Assembly: GCF_000426505.1 (NCBI RefSeq)
Contig: NZ_AUFM01000011.1
Coordinates: 372,001-436,000 of the forward strand
DNA: 64,000 nucleotides
Reading direction: 5' to 3'
Origin: Nisaea denitrificans DSM 18348
Lineage (GTDB): Bacteria; Pseudomonadota; Alphaproteobacteria; Thalassobaculales; Thalassobaculaceae
Shown here: positions 1 through 8,713 of the stretch, in pieces
Position numbering within the stretch: the first letter of the stretch is position 1
Layout: every line of letters starts with the position of its first letter
Program-made: the position numbers and the translations under genes
Notes under the pieces: generated by a model
Databases searched by the model: none
What the model was told of the DNA's origin: nothing
What the model saw: the letters and a program-made list of their open reading frames with translations, nothing else

Positions 1-123
1 TTATCCTGATGTTTGTCTGCGGTCATCTTTTCAACGCATCATAAAAATGCCGGTTGTTTGAAAATAGAGGCCGCTCCCTAAAGAATCCTTAAGACCCCGC
101 GCTTTCCGAAATGACTTCGATTG

Positions 124-154
124 AAAAAAAAAGCCCCGGCAAAAATGCCGGGGC
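124..154 (-). terminator. Intrinsic terminator after flgE
   Basis: Read on the minus strand, GCCCCGGC pairs with GCCGGGGC across a six-base loop and is followed by about nine T. It lies 38 bases past the flgE stop codon and should end the fliK-flgD-flgE transcript. Confidence 0.85.
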
Positions 155-191
155 AAAAAGAAAATCGGTAGAAAGTGAACGAGGACAGCGC

Positions 192-1502
192 TTACCGCTT
201 GATACGGATGATTTCGTCGAGCAACTCGTCACCGGTTGTGATGATCCGTGTTGCGGCGGAATAAGCCCGCTGCGTGATGATCAGATCGGTGAACTCGGTT
301 GCGATATCCGTCGTTGAGTTTTCCAGTGCGCCGGACTGAACCCGGCCGGTGCCGCCGTTTGTCGGGATGCTAAGGACGATGTCACCCGACGTGGACGTCG
401 TGCTGTAGGCGTTGCCGTTCGCCGCGCTCAATTGCGTTGCGGCCGGGACAGTGCCGAGTGGTAATCGATAGATGTTTCGAGACTGTCCGTTAGCAAAGTT
501 GGCCGCGACCAATCCTTCTTCCGAGATTGAAACCCCTGTCAGGGCCGAGGGGCCGGAACCGTCCTGGTTAAGCAGCGAAGTTTCGAAGTTTCCGTTGAAT
601 TGCGACATGCCGGTCGGCTGCCCGAATGTCCCCCAGTTAAGAGTGATCGTGTTGAGCGCAACAGATCTGCTGAACTCGCCTGAGCTGACTGTCAATGTCT
701 CGGTGGCGGTGGCGTTGGTTGTGCCTGCTACGCCGGTATTGATCGCGTTCAGGCTGCCGTCTGGGTTGAACACCATGGTTCGCGCCGCACCGCCAAGGGA
801 CATGGAGCTTGCGTTGATCGTGCCTGGGTTGCGGATCAGGGTGTAGTCATAGGTCCATGTGTTCGCAGCCGCCGATTTTGTCCAGGTGGTCCGCAGCAGA
901 TAGTCGAAGCCCTGGGAATCGTAGATCGTGATGTTGGTTACGACCGTCGCGGCGGTGGCTGTGTCGGCCGGCAGGTTTGCGTTGATCGTCACATCGTCGG
1001 TCTGGTTTGCAATCTGACCGAACTGGGACAGATCGACTGTCTCAAGGCTGCTCAACAGGTCGCGTGTGTCCTGATTGACAATGTTTCCCGAGGCGTCGGT
1101 GCGCCAGCCCTGCAGGTAGTAGCCAGCCGTGTTAACTAGGCGGCCGTTTTCGTCTGTGTTGAATGCGCCGGCGCGGGTCAGCAGATATTCGTCGTCGGAA
1201 CCCGGCTCTGCCGCGCCGTTGACCACGAAGAAACCATTACCGTCGACGGCGATGTCCGTGGTGCTGGTCGTGCCCTGCAGGAGGCCTTGCCTGCCCGGGT
1301 CCGTGAGCGGCTTGCTCTGCACACCGCCTGGTGTGAAGGCCGTCGCGGTTGGGCTGCGGGTGACCAGGGTCTGGAAACGCGCTTGCGTCTCTTTGTAGCC
1401 GACAGTCTGCGAGTTCGCGATGTTGTCGGAGATAATCCCGAATGCGGTTGCTTGCGACGCGATCGCCGCAACACCCGCAAAAAGTCCACCGGTAACACTC
1501 AT
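192..1502 (-). CDS. flgE: Flagellar hook protein FlgE
   Basis: Structural subunit of the hook, the universal joint between rod and filament, exported by the flagellar type III system. The N-terminus has the rod/hook family signature (ASQATAFGIISDNIANSQT, residues 13-31), followed by the VNGNGFF-type motif (AVDGNGFFVVNG, about residue 85). The C-terminal helix (ITTGDELLDEIIRIKR) matches the FlgE/FlgG family coiled-coil end. The length of 436 residues is normal. It is the last gene of the minus-strand fliK-flgD-flgE group and is followed by an intrinsic terminator. The 111-base gap to flgD contains only a small hairpin and no sigma-54-type promoter that I could find, so it is probably transcribed from the fliK promoter. 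Confidence 0.95.
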   Translation of the reverse strand: MSVTGGLFAGVAAIASQATAFGIISDNIANSQTVGYKETQARFQTLVTRSPTATAFTPGGVQSKPLTDPGRQGLLQGTTSTTDIAVDGNGFFVVNGAAEPGSDDEYLLTRAGAFNTDENGRLVNTAGYYLQGWRTDASGNIVNQDTRDLLSSLETVDLSQFGQIANQTDDVTINANLPADTATAATVVTNITIYDSQGFDYLLRTTWTKSAAANTWTYDYTLIRNPGTINASSMSLGGAARTMVFNPDGSLNAINTGVAGTTNATATETLTVSSGEFSRSVALNTITLNWGTFGQPTGMSQFNGNFETSLLNQDGSGPSALTGVSISEEGLVAANFANGQSRNIYRLPLGTVPAATQLSAANGNAYSTTSTSGDIVLSIPTNGGTGRVQSGALENSTTDIATEFTDLIITQRAYSAATRIITTGDELLDEIIRIKR

Positions 1503-1556
1503 GTTAAATCTCCATTCACATGACCAGGGTATGACCCGCTGGCCGGTTCTACCGAT

Positions 1557-1573
1557 GATGCCGGTCTGGCATC
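1557..1573. promoter_or_regulatory. Hairpin between flgD and flgE
   Basis: GATGCC and GGCATC form a perfect 6-bp stem with a five-base loop in the flgD-flgE spacer. There is no T tract, so it is not an obvious terminator. It could affect processing or the relative dose of hook protein and hook cap. Function unknown. Confidence 0.4.
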
Positions 1574-1613
1574 GTGGCCGGGGGCTTCTCTATGGCCGCC
1601 CGGTCCTTCCACC

Positions 1614-2279
1614 TTAAATGGCGGAAACGCGTGTAATTTCATTCATTTCGACGATGATCTTTCCGACCATCAGGCTCGGCCCGTCCTCGCCGGTGACAAC
1701 ACCGGTTACCAGACCGACAGCCTCAACCTCGGCCGTTATGCCTTCGTTGTCGGCGTCGAGCGCATTGATCTGAACTGAATAGGGGCCGTTCGGCAGTTTT
1801 TGGCCGTCTGCATCGGTACCGTCCCAGTTGAATTCAAAGCGCTTGCCCGAGCCGGTTGAGCCTTCTTCCGAATAAACCAGATCACCGGCCGCGTTGAAGA
1901 CGTTGACCGTGGTTGAGGTCGCCTCGCCTTCAAGCAGATAACCCCAGCTCGCACCGGCATCGGTGAGGTTGGTATTGTTGCCGTTGAAGATCACATGCTC
2001 GCCGATATAGTTGACCGCCGCCGCGTTCGTGTTTGCGGCCTGTGCGGAAACCAGGGAAGCCAGAGACTTGTTGGTCTCGATCTGCTGTTCGACGGCGGTG
2101 AACTGGACCAACTGGTTGGTCATCTCGTTCGTATCCATCGGGCTGGTCGGATCCTGGTTCTGCAGCTGGGTCAGGAACAGCGTGAGGAACTGCGCGCGCT
2201 CATCGTCGAGCCGCTCCTCGGTTGTCTGCTGTGTCGCAAAGATGCTGGAGCTGCTTGTGCTTGAAACTGCGTCCACCAT
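1614..2279 (-). CDS. flgD: Hook-capping protein FlgD
   Basis: Scaffold that caps the growing hook and lets FlgE subunits assemble; it is discarded afterwards. The conserved N-terminal stretch with FLTLFLTQLQNQDPTSPMD (about residues 31-49) and EMTNQLVQFTAVEQQ just after it is diagnostic. A FlgD Ig-like/FnIII-type module follows (FEFNWDGTDADGQKLPNG, about residues 147-164). The length of 221 residues is typical. It sits between fliK (12-base gap) and flgE on the same strand, the usual order in alphaproteobacteria. Confidence 0.95.
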   Translation of the reverse strand: MVDAVSSTSSSSIFATQQTTEERLDDERAQFLTLFLTQLQNQDPTSPMDTNEMTNQLVQFTAVEQQIETNKSLASLVSAQAANTNAAAVNYIGEHVIFNGNNTNLTDAGASWGYLLEGEATSTTVNVFNAAGDLVYSEEGSTGSGKRFEFNWDGTDADGQKLPNGPYSVQINALDADNEGITAEVEAVGLVTGVVTGEDGPSLMVGKIIVEMNEITRVSAI

Positions 2280-2291
2280 GTCATCAGCCTC

Positions 2292-4430
2292 CTAGGCTAC
2301 CAGGTTCAGCGACCCGTCGTCGCCGATACCGTCGTGTTCAGAACCGGTGGTGTCCGTTACCGGCTGCTCGTCGCTGCCATCAAGGTCACCGCCATCTTGC
2401 GAGAGGGGCCCGTTTCCGGAGCCGGCTTGCTGTTGTTGCCTCTCGTTGGTGCCGCCGCCTCTCATCTGAAAGTCGAGGCTATCGCCACCGGTCTTGAGTC
2501 CTGCGTCATGCAAGGCCCGTTCCAATTGCTTCGCATCACGCTGCAAAAGTTCCATGGTTTCCGGTTTGTCGGCGATCACAGTTCCCCGAATCGCGCCGTC
2601 AGAGCCAATTTCGAGGCGAATCTCTACCTTGCCAAGCTCTGACGGATTGAGCTGGATTTTGATCTTGTCCAGCCCACCCAGGGCGGCTTTGATCAGCTTT
2701 ACCTTGACCTGTTCGGTCGCCGGAGTGGGCAAAGTCTGCCGATCCTGGGTGGCCGCCGTGCGGTCGGCAGATGCTGATCTCAGTGTGTCGGCAAAACCAT
2801 TGTTCGTGCCTTGGGCCGGAAGATCGGCCGCACGTGATGTGTTTGACGTTGTGCCGGTCGGGTCGGCTTGTCCTCGCTGGGCGGATGACGACTGCTGCCG
2901 GACGGCTGCCAGTTGTTCCGGCGTCGTGACAGTAGGTTGCCCCTGCGTGGCGGTCGTGACCGCCGCCGCGGCCGGGTTGTTCTGATTGGTTTGGCTCACG
3001 ATAGCCGGGTTCGGCTGGCCCTGGTTGGCCCCAGCCTTCGCACCATTGCTGTTGTTCTCGTTTGAAGCCGTCACGGCATTGCTGCGTTTCGCATCGGAGC
3101 TGCCGAGCGCGTTTGACCGCACGGGCCTGCTATTCAGGGCCGTTGCAGCCGCAATCGTCTCGCTGGGGCTGGGAAGGGCAGTCTGCTTGACCGGTCCATC
3201 TGCCTGGGCCGAGCGATTGTTGGCGACGAGAGCCGTATCCGCTGTGGTGGCAGGTTTGGCTGGTGTCTGAGATACGATCTCAATCTTCGGCTTGGTCTCT
3301 CCGGCGGTCTGGGTGGCGGAGGCCATAGTCGCCTGCTTACTGCCTTCCGCCGACCGGCCAGCTTCAGCATCAGCGGGTACGATTGCCGGCTGCACCTTAG
3401 GCATAGTTGCCTGATTGACTGGTGTCGGAGATGTGGCCTGAGGTTGAGTAACAGCTGTCTGTGTCGTTGCTGTTGTCTGGCCGGGGGCGCTTCTTTTGCC
3501 CGGAGTTGCCTCAGATTGCGTCTGTGGGGGCCACGGGACGGGTAGTTTAAAGGTCGTTGCATCATCGCCAGATACAGCGCTCGGCGTTGTCGTCGCTGTG
3601 CTCGGCCTGGTTTGGGTCAGTTTCTCAAGTGCAGCGAGTTTTGGATCCCTGGATGTGGACGCGGGTATTACCGCCGCTTCCTGGGGAACGGTCTTCTGGG
3701 CTGCGGCCGCTGTGGGCTGTTCCGGTGTATCGCCCGTGCTCGCGACAGCATCAGCGGGCTTGCTCACGACAACAGTTGCTGTCGTGGAGGATTCCGGCAC
3801 GACTTCTTGCTCCGGAACGGATGTTGCGGCTACTTCGGATGCGGAAATTTCATTTTGCGCGCTGGCTGCTGCTGCGACTTCTGCCGAGAGAGAAACGTCG
3901 GTCGTGCCCTCTGCGTCTTCATCAGTCGCGCCTTCTGCTTTTTCGACATATGGCGCTGATGTTTCCGTTGACTGATCTTTAGCGGGCTTTTTTACAGAGT
4001 CGGCATTGCCTGCCGTTGTGCCGCTGGAGTCCCCGTTCTTGGTATCAGTTGTTTCGGCATTAGCTGCGTTGGCATCAGCAGTGCTGACATCAGCAGTGCT
4101 GGTCTGGACGTTAGCCTGGGTTTGTTTAGTCTCAGGCTTGTCTTGTGCACTAGCTGCGGTTGCAGCGCCCGCTGCATCGGTTTGTTTTTTGGCGACATTA
4201 TACGATTGGCGCTGATCCCGCGTGTCTACGGTTTGGGGATCCCGCTCAGATCGATCATTTGATGTGCGGGAGGGCTTTGTTTCCTGCGGCTCGTTAGCCT
4301 CATTATAATTGTCGAGCCGGAATTTCGGGCGATCAGGGTTACGGGCAGCGATCGGATCAAAGCCTAATCCATTACCTATCTTGCCTGTGTAACCGATCGA
4401 CGGATCGTTTGTCGTTGATACGGGAGACAT
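2292..4430 (-). CDS. fliK: Flagellar hook-length control protein FliK
   Basis: Molecular ruler and export-specificity switch. The long N-terminal part is low-complexity, rich in Ala, Thr, Gln, Ser and Pro, as expected for a fast-evolving ruler. The C-terminal Flg_hook domain is clear (KIKIQLNPSELGKVEIRLEI, then GTVIADKPETMELLQRDAKQ, roughly residues 590-665), followed by an acidic Gly-rich tail. I chose the ATG at 4430 (protein MSPVSTTND...) over the longer frame from 4469. It has a GAGGGC Shine-Dalgarno 7 bases upstream, and the sigma-54 promoter at 4465-4480 would start RNA near 4454, after the longer start. The protein has 712 residues, large for FliK but normal in this lineage. Confidence 0.92.
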   Translation of the reverse strand: MSPVSTTNDPSIGYTGKIGNGLGFDPIAARNPDRPKFRLDNYNEANEPQETKPSRTSNDRSERDPQTVDTRDQRQSYNVAKKQTDAAGAATAASAQDKPETKQTQANVQTSTADVSTADANAANAETTDTKNGDSSGTTAGNADSVKKPAKDQSTETSAPYVEKAEGATDEDAEGTTDVSLSAEVAAAASAQNEISASEVAATSVPEQEVVPESSTTATVVVSKPADAVASTGDTPEQPTAAAAQKTVPQEAAVIPASTSRDPKLAALEKLTQTRPSTATTTPSAVSGDDATTFKLPVPWPPQTQSEATPGKRSAPGQTTATTQTAVTQPQATSPTPVNQATMPKVQPAIVPADAEAGRSAEGSKQATMASATQTAGETKPKIEIVSQTPAKPATTADTALVANNRSAQADGPVKQTALPSPSETIAAATALNSRPVRSNALGSSDAKRSNAVTASNENNSNGAKAGANQGQPNPAIVSQTNQNNPAAAAVTTATQGQPTVTTPEQLAAVRQQSSSAQRGQADPTGTTSNTSRAADLPAQGTNNGFADTLRSASADRTAATQDRQTLPTPATEQVKVKLIKAALGGLDKIKIQLNPSELGKVEIRLEIGSDGAIRGTVIADKPETMELLQRDAKQLERALHDAGLKTGGDSLDFQMRGGGTNERQQQQAGSGNGPLSQDGGDLDGSDEQPVTDTTGSEHDGIGDDGSLNLVA

Positions 4431-4464
4431 GTTTAGCCCTCGCGTGTTGTTCTGCGGGGATAGA

Positions 4465-4480
4465 AGCAAGGAGCGGGCCA
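4465..4480 (-). promoter_or_regulatory. Sigma-54 promoter of fliK-flgD-flgE
   Basis: On the minus strand the sequence is TGGCCCGCTCCTTGC, with GG and GC separated by exactly ten bases and a full TTGC -12 element. The predicted RNA start near 4454 gives a leader of about 24 bases to the fliK ATG at 4430. Confidence 0.8.
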
Positions 4481-4748
4481 GAGATTTCAGGCAGAAATTG
4501 CCGGGTTATGGCTTCTTTCGGTGTGAAATGGGGATTGCGAGCGGGTAGAGGGGGAAGAATTTTCCGGGTATGGGGGGGGCGTTTTCGTATCTTTTGGTTT
4601 ATGGGTGAGCAGGCCCCCTAGTGGGGGCATGGCGCGGGTTTCGATACCCTATTTTAGGAATCTGTCTTTGGCCGGATTGAATGAGTTTTCCGCTTAATGT
4701 ATTGATAATAAATATAAAAACAATTTAATTACAATTTTAATTTCTTTA

Positions 4749-4777
4749 TTGACAACATTTAGGCAAATGTGGATTAT
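4749..4777 (+). promoter_or_regulatory. Sigma-70-like promoter of flagellin gene 1
   Basis: A perfect TTGACA at 4749-4754 is followed after 17 bases by GATTAT (4772-4777, 4 of 6 to TATAAT). AT-rich DNA lies upstream. No GG-N10-GC sigma-54 site was found in this leader, unlike most other flagellar operons here. Confidence 0.5.
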
Positions 4778-4783
4778 AGGTTC

Positions 4784-4841
4784 GTGGGTAATACCCGCTG
4801 TCAGCAAAAAGCTGACTTAACCTGAGCCCTTAGAAAGAGGA
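4784..4841 (+). promoter_or_regulatory. Structured leader of flagellin 1 mRNA with conserved box
   Basis: Two hairpins lie between the promoter and the RBS. GTGGG/CCCGC has a TAATA loop (4784-4798). GTCAGC/GCTGAC has an AAAAA loop (4800-4816) and is perfect. They are followed by CCTTAGAAAGAGGA (4828-4841), which contains the Shine-Dalgarno and recurs identically before flagellin 2. FlbT is known in Caulobacter to act on the flagellin 5' leader; that it binds here is an inference. Confidence 0.6.
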
Positions 4842-4850
4842 CTTGAAAAA

Positions 4851-5678
4851 ATGGCTATCCAAAACTCTGTTTTGACCAATCCATCTTCCTTTGTTGCCCT
4901 TCGCACCCTGAATGGCATCAACCGTAGTCTCGACACCACCCAGAACCGTGTATCCACAGGTCTGAAGGTTGCGGGTGCTCTGGACGACGCGTCCAACTTT
5001 GCTATCTCGCAGGGAATCCGGGCTGAACTTAAAGCCATCGATGCGGTTACCCAAGGCCTTAATAACGCTAAGGGTATCGGTAACGTTGCAATCGCCGGTG
5101 TGACCGGTATTTCCAACTTGCTTGCTGACATTCGCGGCAAACTGACCGAGCTTGCCAACGAAGGTATCACAACCACGCAGCGGAATATTCTTCAGGCTGA
5201 CTTTAACGAGTTGGTTTCTCAGGCAGCCAACTTCATCGCCAATTCAGCTTTCAATGGTGTGAACCTGATCGAGTCCGGTGCAGCCACGGTCAATACCCTC
5301 TCCAACCTGGCCGGTGGCCTGCTCACGCTGACGTCACAGAGTGCCGTCAATACACAGGTCGGCAGCCTCGCTGGTGTAACCCTGGGTACGGCTACCAACG
5401 CGCAGAGCGTTATTGCGAACAACTTTTCCAATCTGGAATCCGTTGTGAACACGGCGCTTGGTTCTCTCGGTGCTGAAGTTCGCGCACTCAACCTGCAGAC
5501 CGCTTTCCTTGAGGAAATTCGGGATGCAACCGACGAAGGTCTCGGCAACATCGTTGATGCCGATCTGGCTCGTGAGTCCGCTAGGCTGACGTCGCTGCAG
5601 GTGCAGCAGCAGCTGTCTACACAGACCCTGGGTATTGCGAACCAGCGTCCCCAGACCCTTCTCGGCCTCTTCGGTTAA
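4851..5678 (+). CDS. Flagellin (copy 1)
   Basis: Filament subunit. At 275 residues it is a short alphaproteobacterial flagellin made only of the D0/D1 coiled-coil domains, with no variable D2/D3 insert. The N-terminal domain shows NRSLDTTQNRVSTGLKVAGA (about residues 24-43); the C-terminal domain shows ARESARLTSLQVQQQLSTQT and ends in LLGLFG. By hand alignment it differs from copy 2 at about 34 of 275 positions. It has its own promoter, structured leader and terminator. Codon choice is strongly biased, as expected for a very abundant protein. Confidence 0.95.
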   Translation: MAIQNSVLTNPSSFVALRTLNGINRSLDTTQNRVSTGLKVAGALDDASNFAISQGIRAELKAIDAVTQGLNNAKGIGNVAIAGVTGISNLLADIRGKLTELANEGITTTQRNILQADFNELVSQAANFIANSAFNGVNLIESGAATVNTLSNLAGGLLTLTSQSAVNTQVGSLAGVTLGTATNAQSVIANNFSNLESVVNTALGSLGAEVRALNLQTAFLEEIRDATDEGLGNIVDADLARESARLTSLQVQQQLSTQTLGIANQRPQTLLGLFG

Positions 5679-5702
5679 GATTGGTTCAAACACTTTTCTG
5701 CG

Positions 5703-5729
5703 AAAGGGCGGCTTTGGCCGCCCTTTTTT
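5703..5729 (+). terminator. Intrinsic terminator of flagellin 1
   Basis: AAAGGGCGGC pairs with GCCGCCCTTT over a four-base loop, and a run of six T (5724-5729) overlaps the end of the stem. It starts 25 bases past the stop codon. Confidence 0.92.
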
Positions 5730-5937
5730 GTGTCCGCATTTCCAATCGCAAGGTCAGCTCTATTTTTTTGCTGCCAAATGAGAGAAATCTCACAGTTTGA
5801 AATTCACAGAATTCGGCGTGAATTTCTCAATATTTCAATGTTCTAAATTCATGCAGCTAGAAATTCTCTCTGGCTTTTCCAAATCCCTTACTGAGATTAA
5901 TCTTTTAGCAACTTCTTAGTGTGTTAATATGAAGTAT

Positions 5938-6016
5938 CCGCTCAAAGAAGCGGGTTTTGCTCTGGGGCTTGCCCCTAATTACTGCGGAAAAAATTCCGCT
6001 GTCCTTAGAAAGAGGA
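5938..6016 (+). promoter_or_regulatory. Structured leader of flagellin 2 mRNA with conserved box
   Basis: Three small hairpins occur in a row: CCGCT/AGCGG (5938-5953), GGGG/CCCC (5964-5975) and GCGGAA/TTCCGC with an AAAA loop (5984-5999). They are followed by the same 14-base box CCTTAGAAAGAGGA (6003-6016) as in flagellin 1. The hairpin sequences differ from those of copy 1 while the architecture and box are kept, suggesting selected RNA structure. Confidence 0.6.
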
Positions 6017-6023
6017 GGCCAAA

Positions 6024-6851
6024 ATGGCTGTTCAAAACTCTATCCTCACGAATCCGTCCGCATTTACGGCGCTTCGTACCCTGAATTCCATCAACCGTAA
6101 TCTCGATACCACGCAGAACCGTGTTTCCACGGGCCTGAAGGTCGCGGGTGCTCTCGACAACGCCTCTACCTTTGCTATCGCGCAGGGTATCCGGGCTGAG
6201 TTGAGCGGCATTGATGCGGTTACCCAGGGTTTGAATAGTGCCAAGGGTATCGGTAACGTTGCGATTGCCGGTGTAACTGGTATTTCCAATCTCCTTACCG
6301 ATATTCGCGGCAAGCTGACGGAGTTGGCTAACGAAGGTATCACCACTGCGCAGCGTAATATTCTGTCTGCCGATTTTAACGAGTTGGTTTCGCAGGCTGG
6401 TAACTTCATCGCCAATGCATCCTTCAATGGTGTGAATCTGATCGAGTCCGGTGCGGGCAACATCAATACGCTCTCGAACTTGGCTGGCGGTACACTGTCA
6501 CTGACGTCGCAGAGTGCGGTTAATACCCAGGTCGATAGCCTTGCCGGCGCCACGCTGGCTTCAGCTACCAACGCCCAGAGTGTTATCGCGAACCAGTATG
6601 CAAACCTGGAATCCGTCGTGAACACGGCGCTTGGCTCTCTTGGTGCCGAAGTTCGTGCCCTCAATCTGCAGACGCAGTTCCTTGAGGAAATTCGTGACGC
6701 AACCGACGAAGGTCTCGGCAACTTGGTCGATGCCGATCTGGCACGCGAATCTGCCCGACTCACCTCTTTGCAGGTGCAGCAGCAGCTGTCCACGCAGACT
6801 CTCGGGATCGCAAACCAGCGCCCGCAGTCTTTGCTTGGCCTGTTCCGTTAA
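6024..6851 (+). CDS. Flagellin (copy 2)
   Basis: Second filament subunit, 275 residues, about 88% identical to copy 1 by hand count. It has the same D0/D1-only design, with conserved NRNLDTTQNRVSTGLKVAGA and ARESARLTSLQVQQQLSTQT blocks. Substitutions cluster in the middle (about residues 145-210), the surface-exposed part of D1. The start is fixed by AGAGGAGG just upstream. Together the two copies form a tandem duplication with independent promoters and terminators. It is followed by flbT and flaF, the regulators of flagellin synthesis. Confidence 0.95.
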   Translation: MAVQNSILTNPSAFTALRTLNSINRNLDTTQNRVSTGLKVAGALDNASTFAIAQGIRAELSGIDAVTQGLNSAKGIGNVAIAGVTGISNLLTDIRGKLTELANEGITTAQRNILSADFNELVSQAGNFIANASFNGVNLIESGAGNINTLSNLAGGTLSLTSQSAVNTQVDSLAGATLASATNAQSVIANQYANLESVVNTALGSLGAEVRALNLQTQFLEEIRDATDEGLGNLVDADLARESARLTSLQVQQQLSTQTLGIANQRPQSLLGLFR

Positions 6852-6872
6852 TCGCGGACCAAACCTACTTGG

Positions 6873-6906
6873 AAATCGGGGGAAGAAATTCCCCCGATTT
6901 TTTTTG
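6873..6906 (+). terminator. Intrinsic terminator of flagellin 2
   Basis: A perfect 12-bp stem, AAATCGGGGGAA with TTCCCCCGATTT, carries a GAAA tetraloop and ends in a long T run (6898-6905). Confidence 0.93.
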
Positions 6907-7068
6907 TCCGGAATTCCTTTATATCCACAGCCATTTATTTACTCATTTCATCCAAGACATCTCGTTGATCCTCATCGATATCCTTAACGGTGTGAGGAAG
7001 CGCATTTTCCGAATTGCTGATTTAGTGTTATGGATATGTAATCAAGTCGGTTGCGCAGGTTCTGTAGA

Positions 7069-7485
7069 ATGCCTTTAAAAATCAATGTGAAGCCGGGTGA
7101 AAAGTTTGTCGTTAACGGCGCTGTTATGGTGGCCGGCAAAAAAGGCGCGTCTCTGGTGCTCCAGAACGAGGCGACTATCCTTCTCGGCAAAGACATCATG
7201 CAGGAGGAGGATGCAACCTCGCCGGCAAAACGGATCTACTTTACCATTTTGTTAATGTATCTGGATCACGATGACCCCGATCAATATCGTGGCATGTTCC
7301 TTGAGTTGGTTGAGAGCTTTCTAGAAGCGACAACGTTCAAAGAAGTGCGGATGACGCTTTTGAATCTGGTTCAGGATGTGAACGAAAAGCGCTTCTACAG
7401 AGCTTTGAAAACCTGTAAAGCCCTCATTGCTTATGAGGCTGAAATTTTCAAGATTGGCGCGCCAGAAGTGGCTGGGAGTAATTAA
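7069..7485 (+). CDS. flbT: Flagellin synthesis regulator FlbT
   Basis: Post-transcriptional regulator that in Caulobacter acts on the 5' leader of flagellin mRNA and couples flagellin production to hook completion. The 138-residue protein starts MPLKINVKPGEKFVVNGAV, the FlbT hallmark, and contains DIMQEEDATSPAKRIYF and the helical C-terminal half typical of the family. I chose ATG 7069 rather than a TTG at 7051 because family members begin at MPLKI or similar. The stop overlaps the flaF start by one base (TAATG), indicating translational coupling. Confidence 0.92.
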   Translation: MPLKINVKPGEKFVVNGAVMVAGKKGASLVLQNEATILLGKDIMQEEDATSPAKRIYFTILLMYLDHDDPDQYRGMFLELVESFLEATTFKEVRMTLLNLVQDVNEKRFYRALKTCKALIAYEAEIFKIGAPEVAGSN

Positions 7486-7922
7486 TGTCCGGCATTGACG
7501 CCTATAAAAAAACAATCACGCAAACTGCGACGTCGCGCGATACCGAGTATCGCCTTCTGGCGCAAGTTACAGCTGAATTGATCAAAGCCGTTGAGAATAA
7601 AAAAGGGGCGGCCAATGATCCAACCAAGATGGCCCAGGTTGCTACCGCGCTGAACTGGAACAAGCAGGTATGGGACGTATTCGTCGAAGACTGCGGCACG
7701 GCTGGTAACCAGTTGCCCCGGGATCTGCGCGCCGCAATTGTCAGTCTCGGTATATGGGTAACAAAAGAGACCGCAATAGCTCTGGAAGGTGAGGGGGATC
7801 TAGATTCTCTTGTTGCCGTGAATAGAGACATTATGAAGGGCCTCAAGCCGTCCCAGTCGACTGAAAATCAGACGAATCTCAAGCCGTCCGGTGCTGTGGG
7901 TTCTATTCTGGACCAAGCCTAA
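7485..7922 (+). CDS. flaF: Flagellin assembly/synthesis factor FlaF (copy 1)
   Basis: Small helical protein needed for flagellin translation and secretion in alphaproteobacteria; it works opposite to FlbT. The 145-residue protein shows the family pattern EYRLLAQVTAEL (about residues 20-31), ALNWNKQVWDVFVEDC (about 56-71), NQLPRDLRAAIVSLGIWV and VNRDIMKGL. A short non-conserved tail (about 23 residues) follows. It overlaps flbT by one base. A second, divergent flaF follows flagellin 3 at 9700. Confidence 0.9.
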   Translation: MSGIDAYKKTITQTATSRDTEYRLLAQVTAELIKAVENKKGAANDPTKMAQVATALNWNKQVWDVFVEDCGTAGNQLPRDLRAAIVSLGIWVTKETAIALEGEGDLDSLVAVNRDIMKGLKPSQSTENQTNLKPSGAVGSILDQA

Positions 7923-8224
7923 ACCAAGCCGTTACGGACTACCGTCGTAAACGATAGACTTGGAACGGCCATAGGGCCGGACAACGAGCACCATTTCTTT
8001 CAAAGCTGCTTGAAAAGCCTTTCAGTGCTCATTGAACAGACGTTTTTTCCGAGATGGAATCCGAGCTTCGTGAACTGTGCTCTCTATTTCCGGATCCCTC
8101 ACAAAACTTGATTTCTTTAACCTTTGCCTTCCCAACCGGGCCCGGATTGGGAGGCTTCCGCAATCAGCTTTATTGATGTGTGGAGGATATGGTAATGGCG
8201 CTCGGCACCCGCACGGCGAACTAG

Positions 8225-8590
8225 GTGAGCCTTATCTACAATCTTCAGCCTGGTGAATTGGATGCAGTGCGGGAACTCCCTGACTGTGTCATTTATGATC
8301 CTGAAGATATTGATCAGAAAAACGAGCTGGATCGTGTTGCAGTAATACTTTCTGCCTTGGGTGCAGGCGTTTCCGTGGATACCGCCATCTCCCCGTTAGC
8401 GGCCTCAATCGGCACACCGACTATCCAGCTTGGGTGGAGCCATCTCCTTTTAAGTGACGCTTATGATGCCATACTTGGCTCCTGTCATCCGATGGCCTGA
8501 AATATTGAACGTTTCGACATGAATGTATCTTTGTCCAGAGCGGCAAAAGCATTGCCGAAGACCCTCAAGGTTTTCAGTCACGGTAAATAG
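8225..8590 (+). pseudogene. Remnant of a TPR/glycosyltransferase C-terminal domain
   Basis: The readable frame 8225-8500 gives DIDQKNELDRVAVILSALGA and SPLAASIGTPTIQL. These correspond to IDQREELDRVAAMIAALDL and AGAVGTPSIGL in the intact gene at 10104-11843, and to the usual C-terminal end of TPR-linked GT9/GT41-like proteins. The frame is closed by a TAG immediately upstream, has no Shine-Dalgarno, and lacks all N-terminal parts of the family. It also lacks the expected RDPW-type segment. After the stop, another frame (8519-8590) may hold a shifted C-terminal tail. It is most simply a degraded paralogue or a relic of an insertion. Confidence 0.65.
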
Positions 8591-8713
8591 TGTCCGGATG
8601 CAGCTGCAAAAAATGCCGATCCGACGCCTACTATGCGGCTGAGTATAGGCTGTAAGTTACCTTATTTAATAAAAAATCATTAAATATCAGATAATTAGAG
8701 TTCCATCTCTGGT

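Larger units (their letters stand above)
4431..4850. other. Divergent intergenic region fliK / flagellin 1
   Basis: About 420 bases without a gene. It holds the minus-strand fliK sigma-54 promoter, a GC-skewed G-rich stretch (4535-4580), an AT-rich block (about 4675-4765) that could act as an UP element, a sigma-70-like promoter, and the structured flagellin leader. Confidence 0.7.
5679..6023. other. Intergenic region between flagellin 1 and 2
   Basis: 345 bases without a gene. It contains the flagellin 1 terminator, an AT-rich stretch (5755-5935) that should carry the flagellin 2 promoter, and the structured leader. I see no GG-N10-GC site. TTAGCA at 5905 and TAATAT at 5925 are only a weak sigma-70 candidate, with a short 14-base spacer. 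Confidence 0.6.

Noticed and set aside
5905-5930. TTAGCA ... TAATAT as a promoter for flagellin 2
   Set aside because: The spacer of 14 bases is too short and the boxes are weak. It was not listed as a feature.
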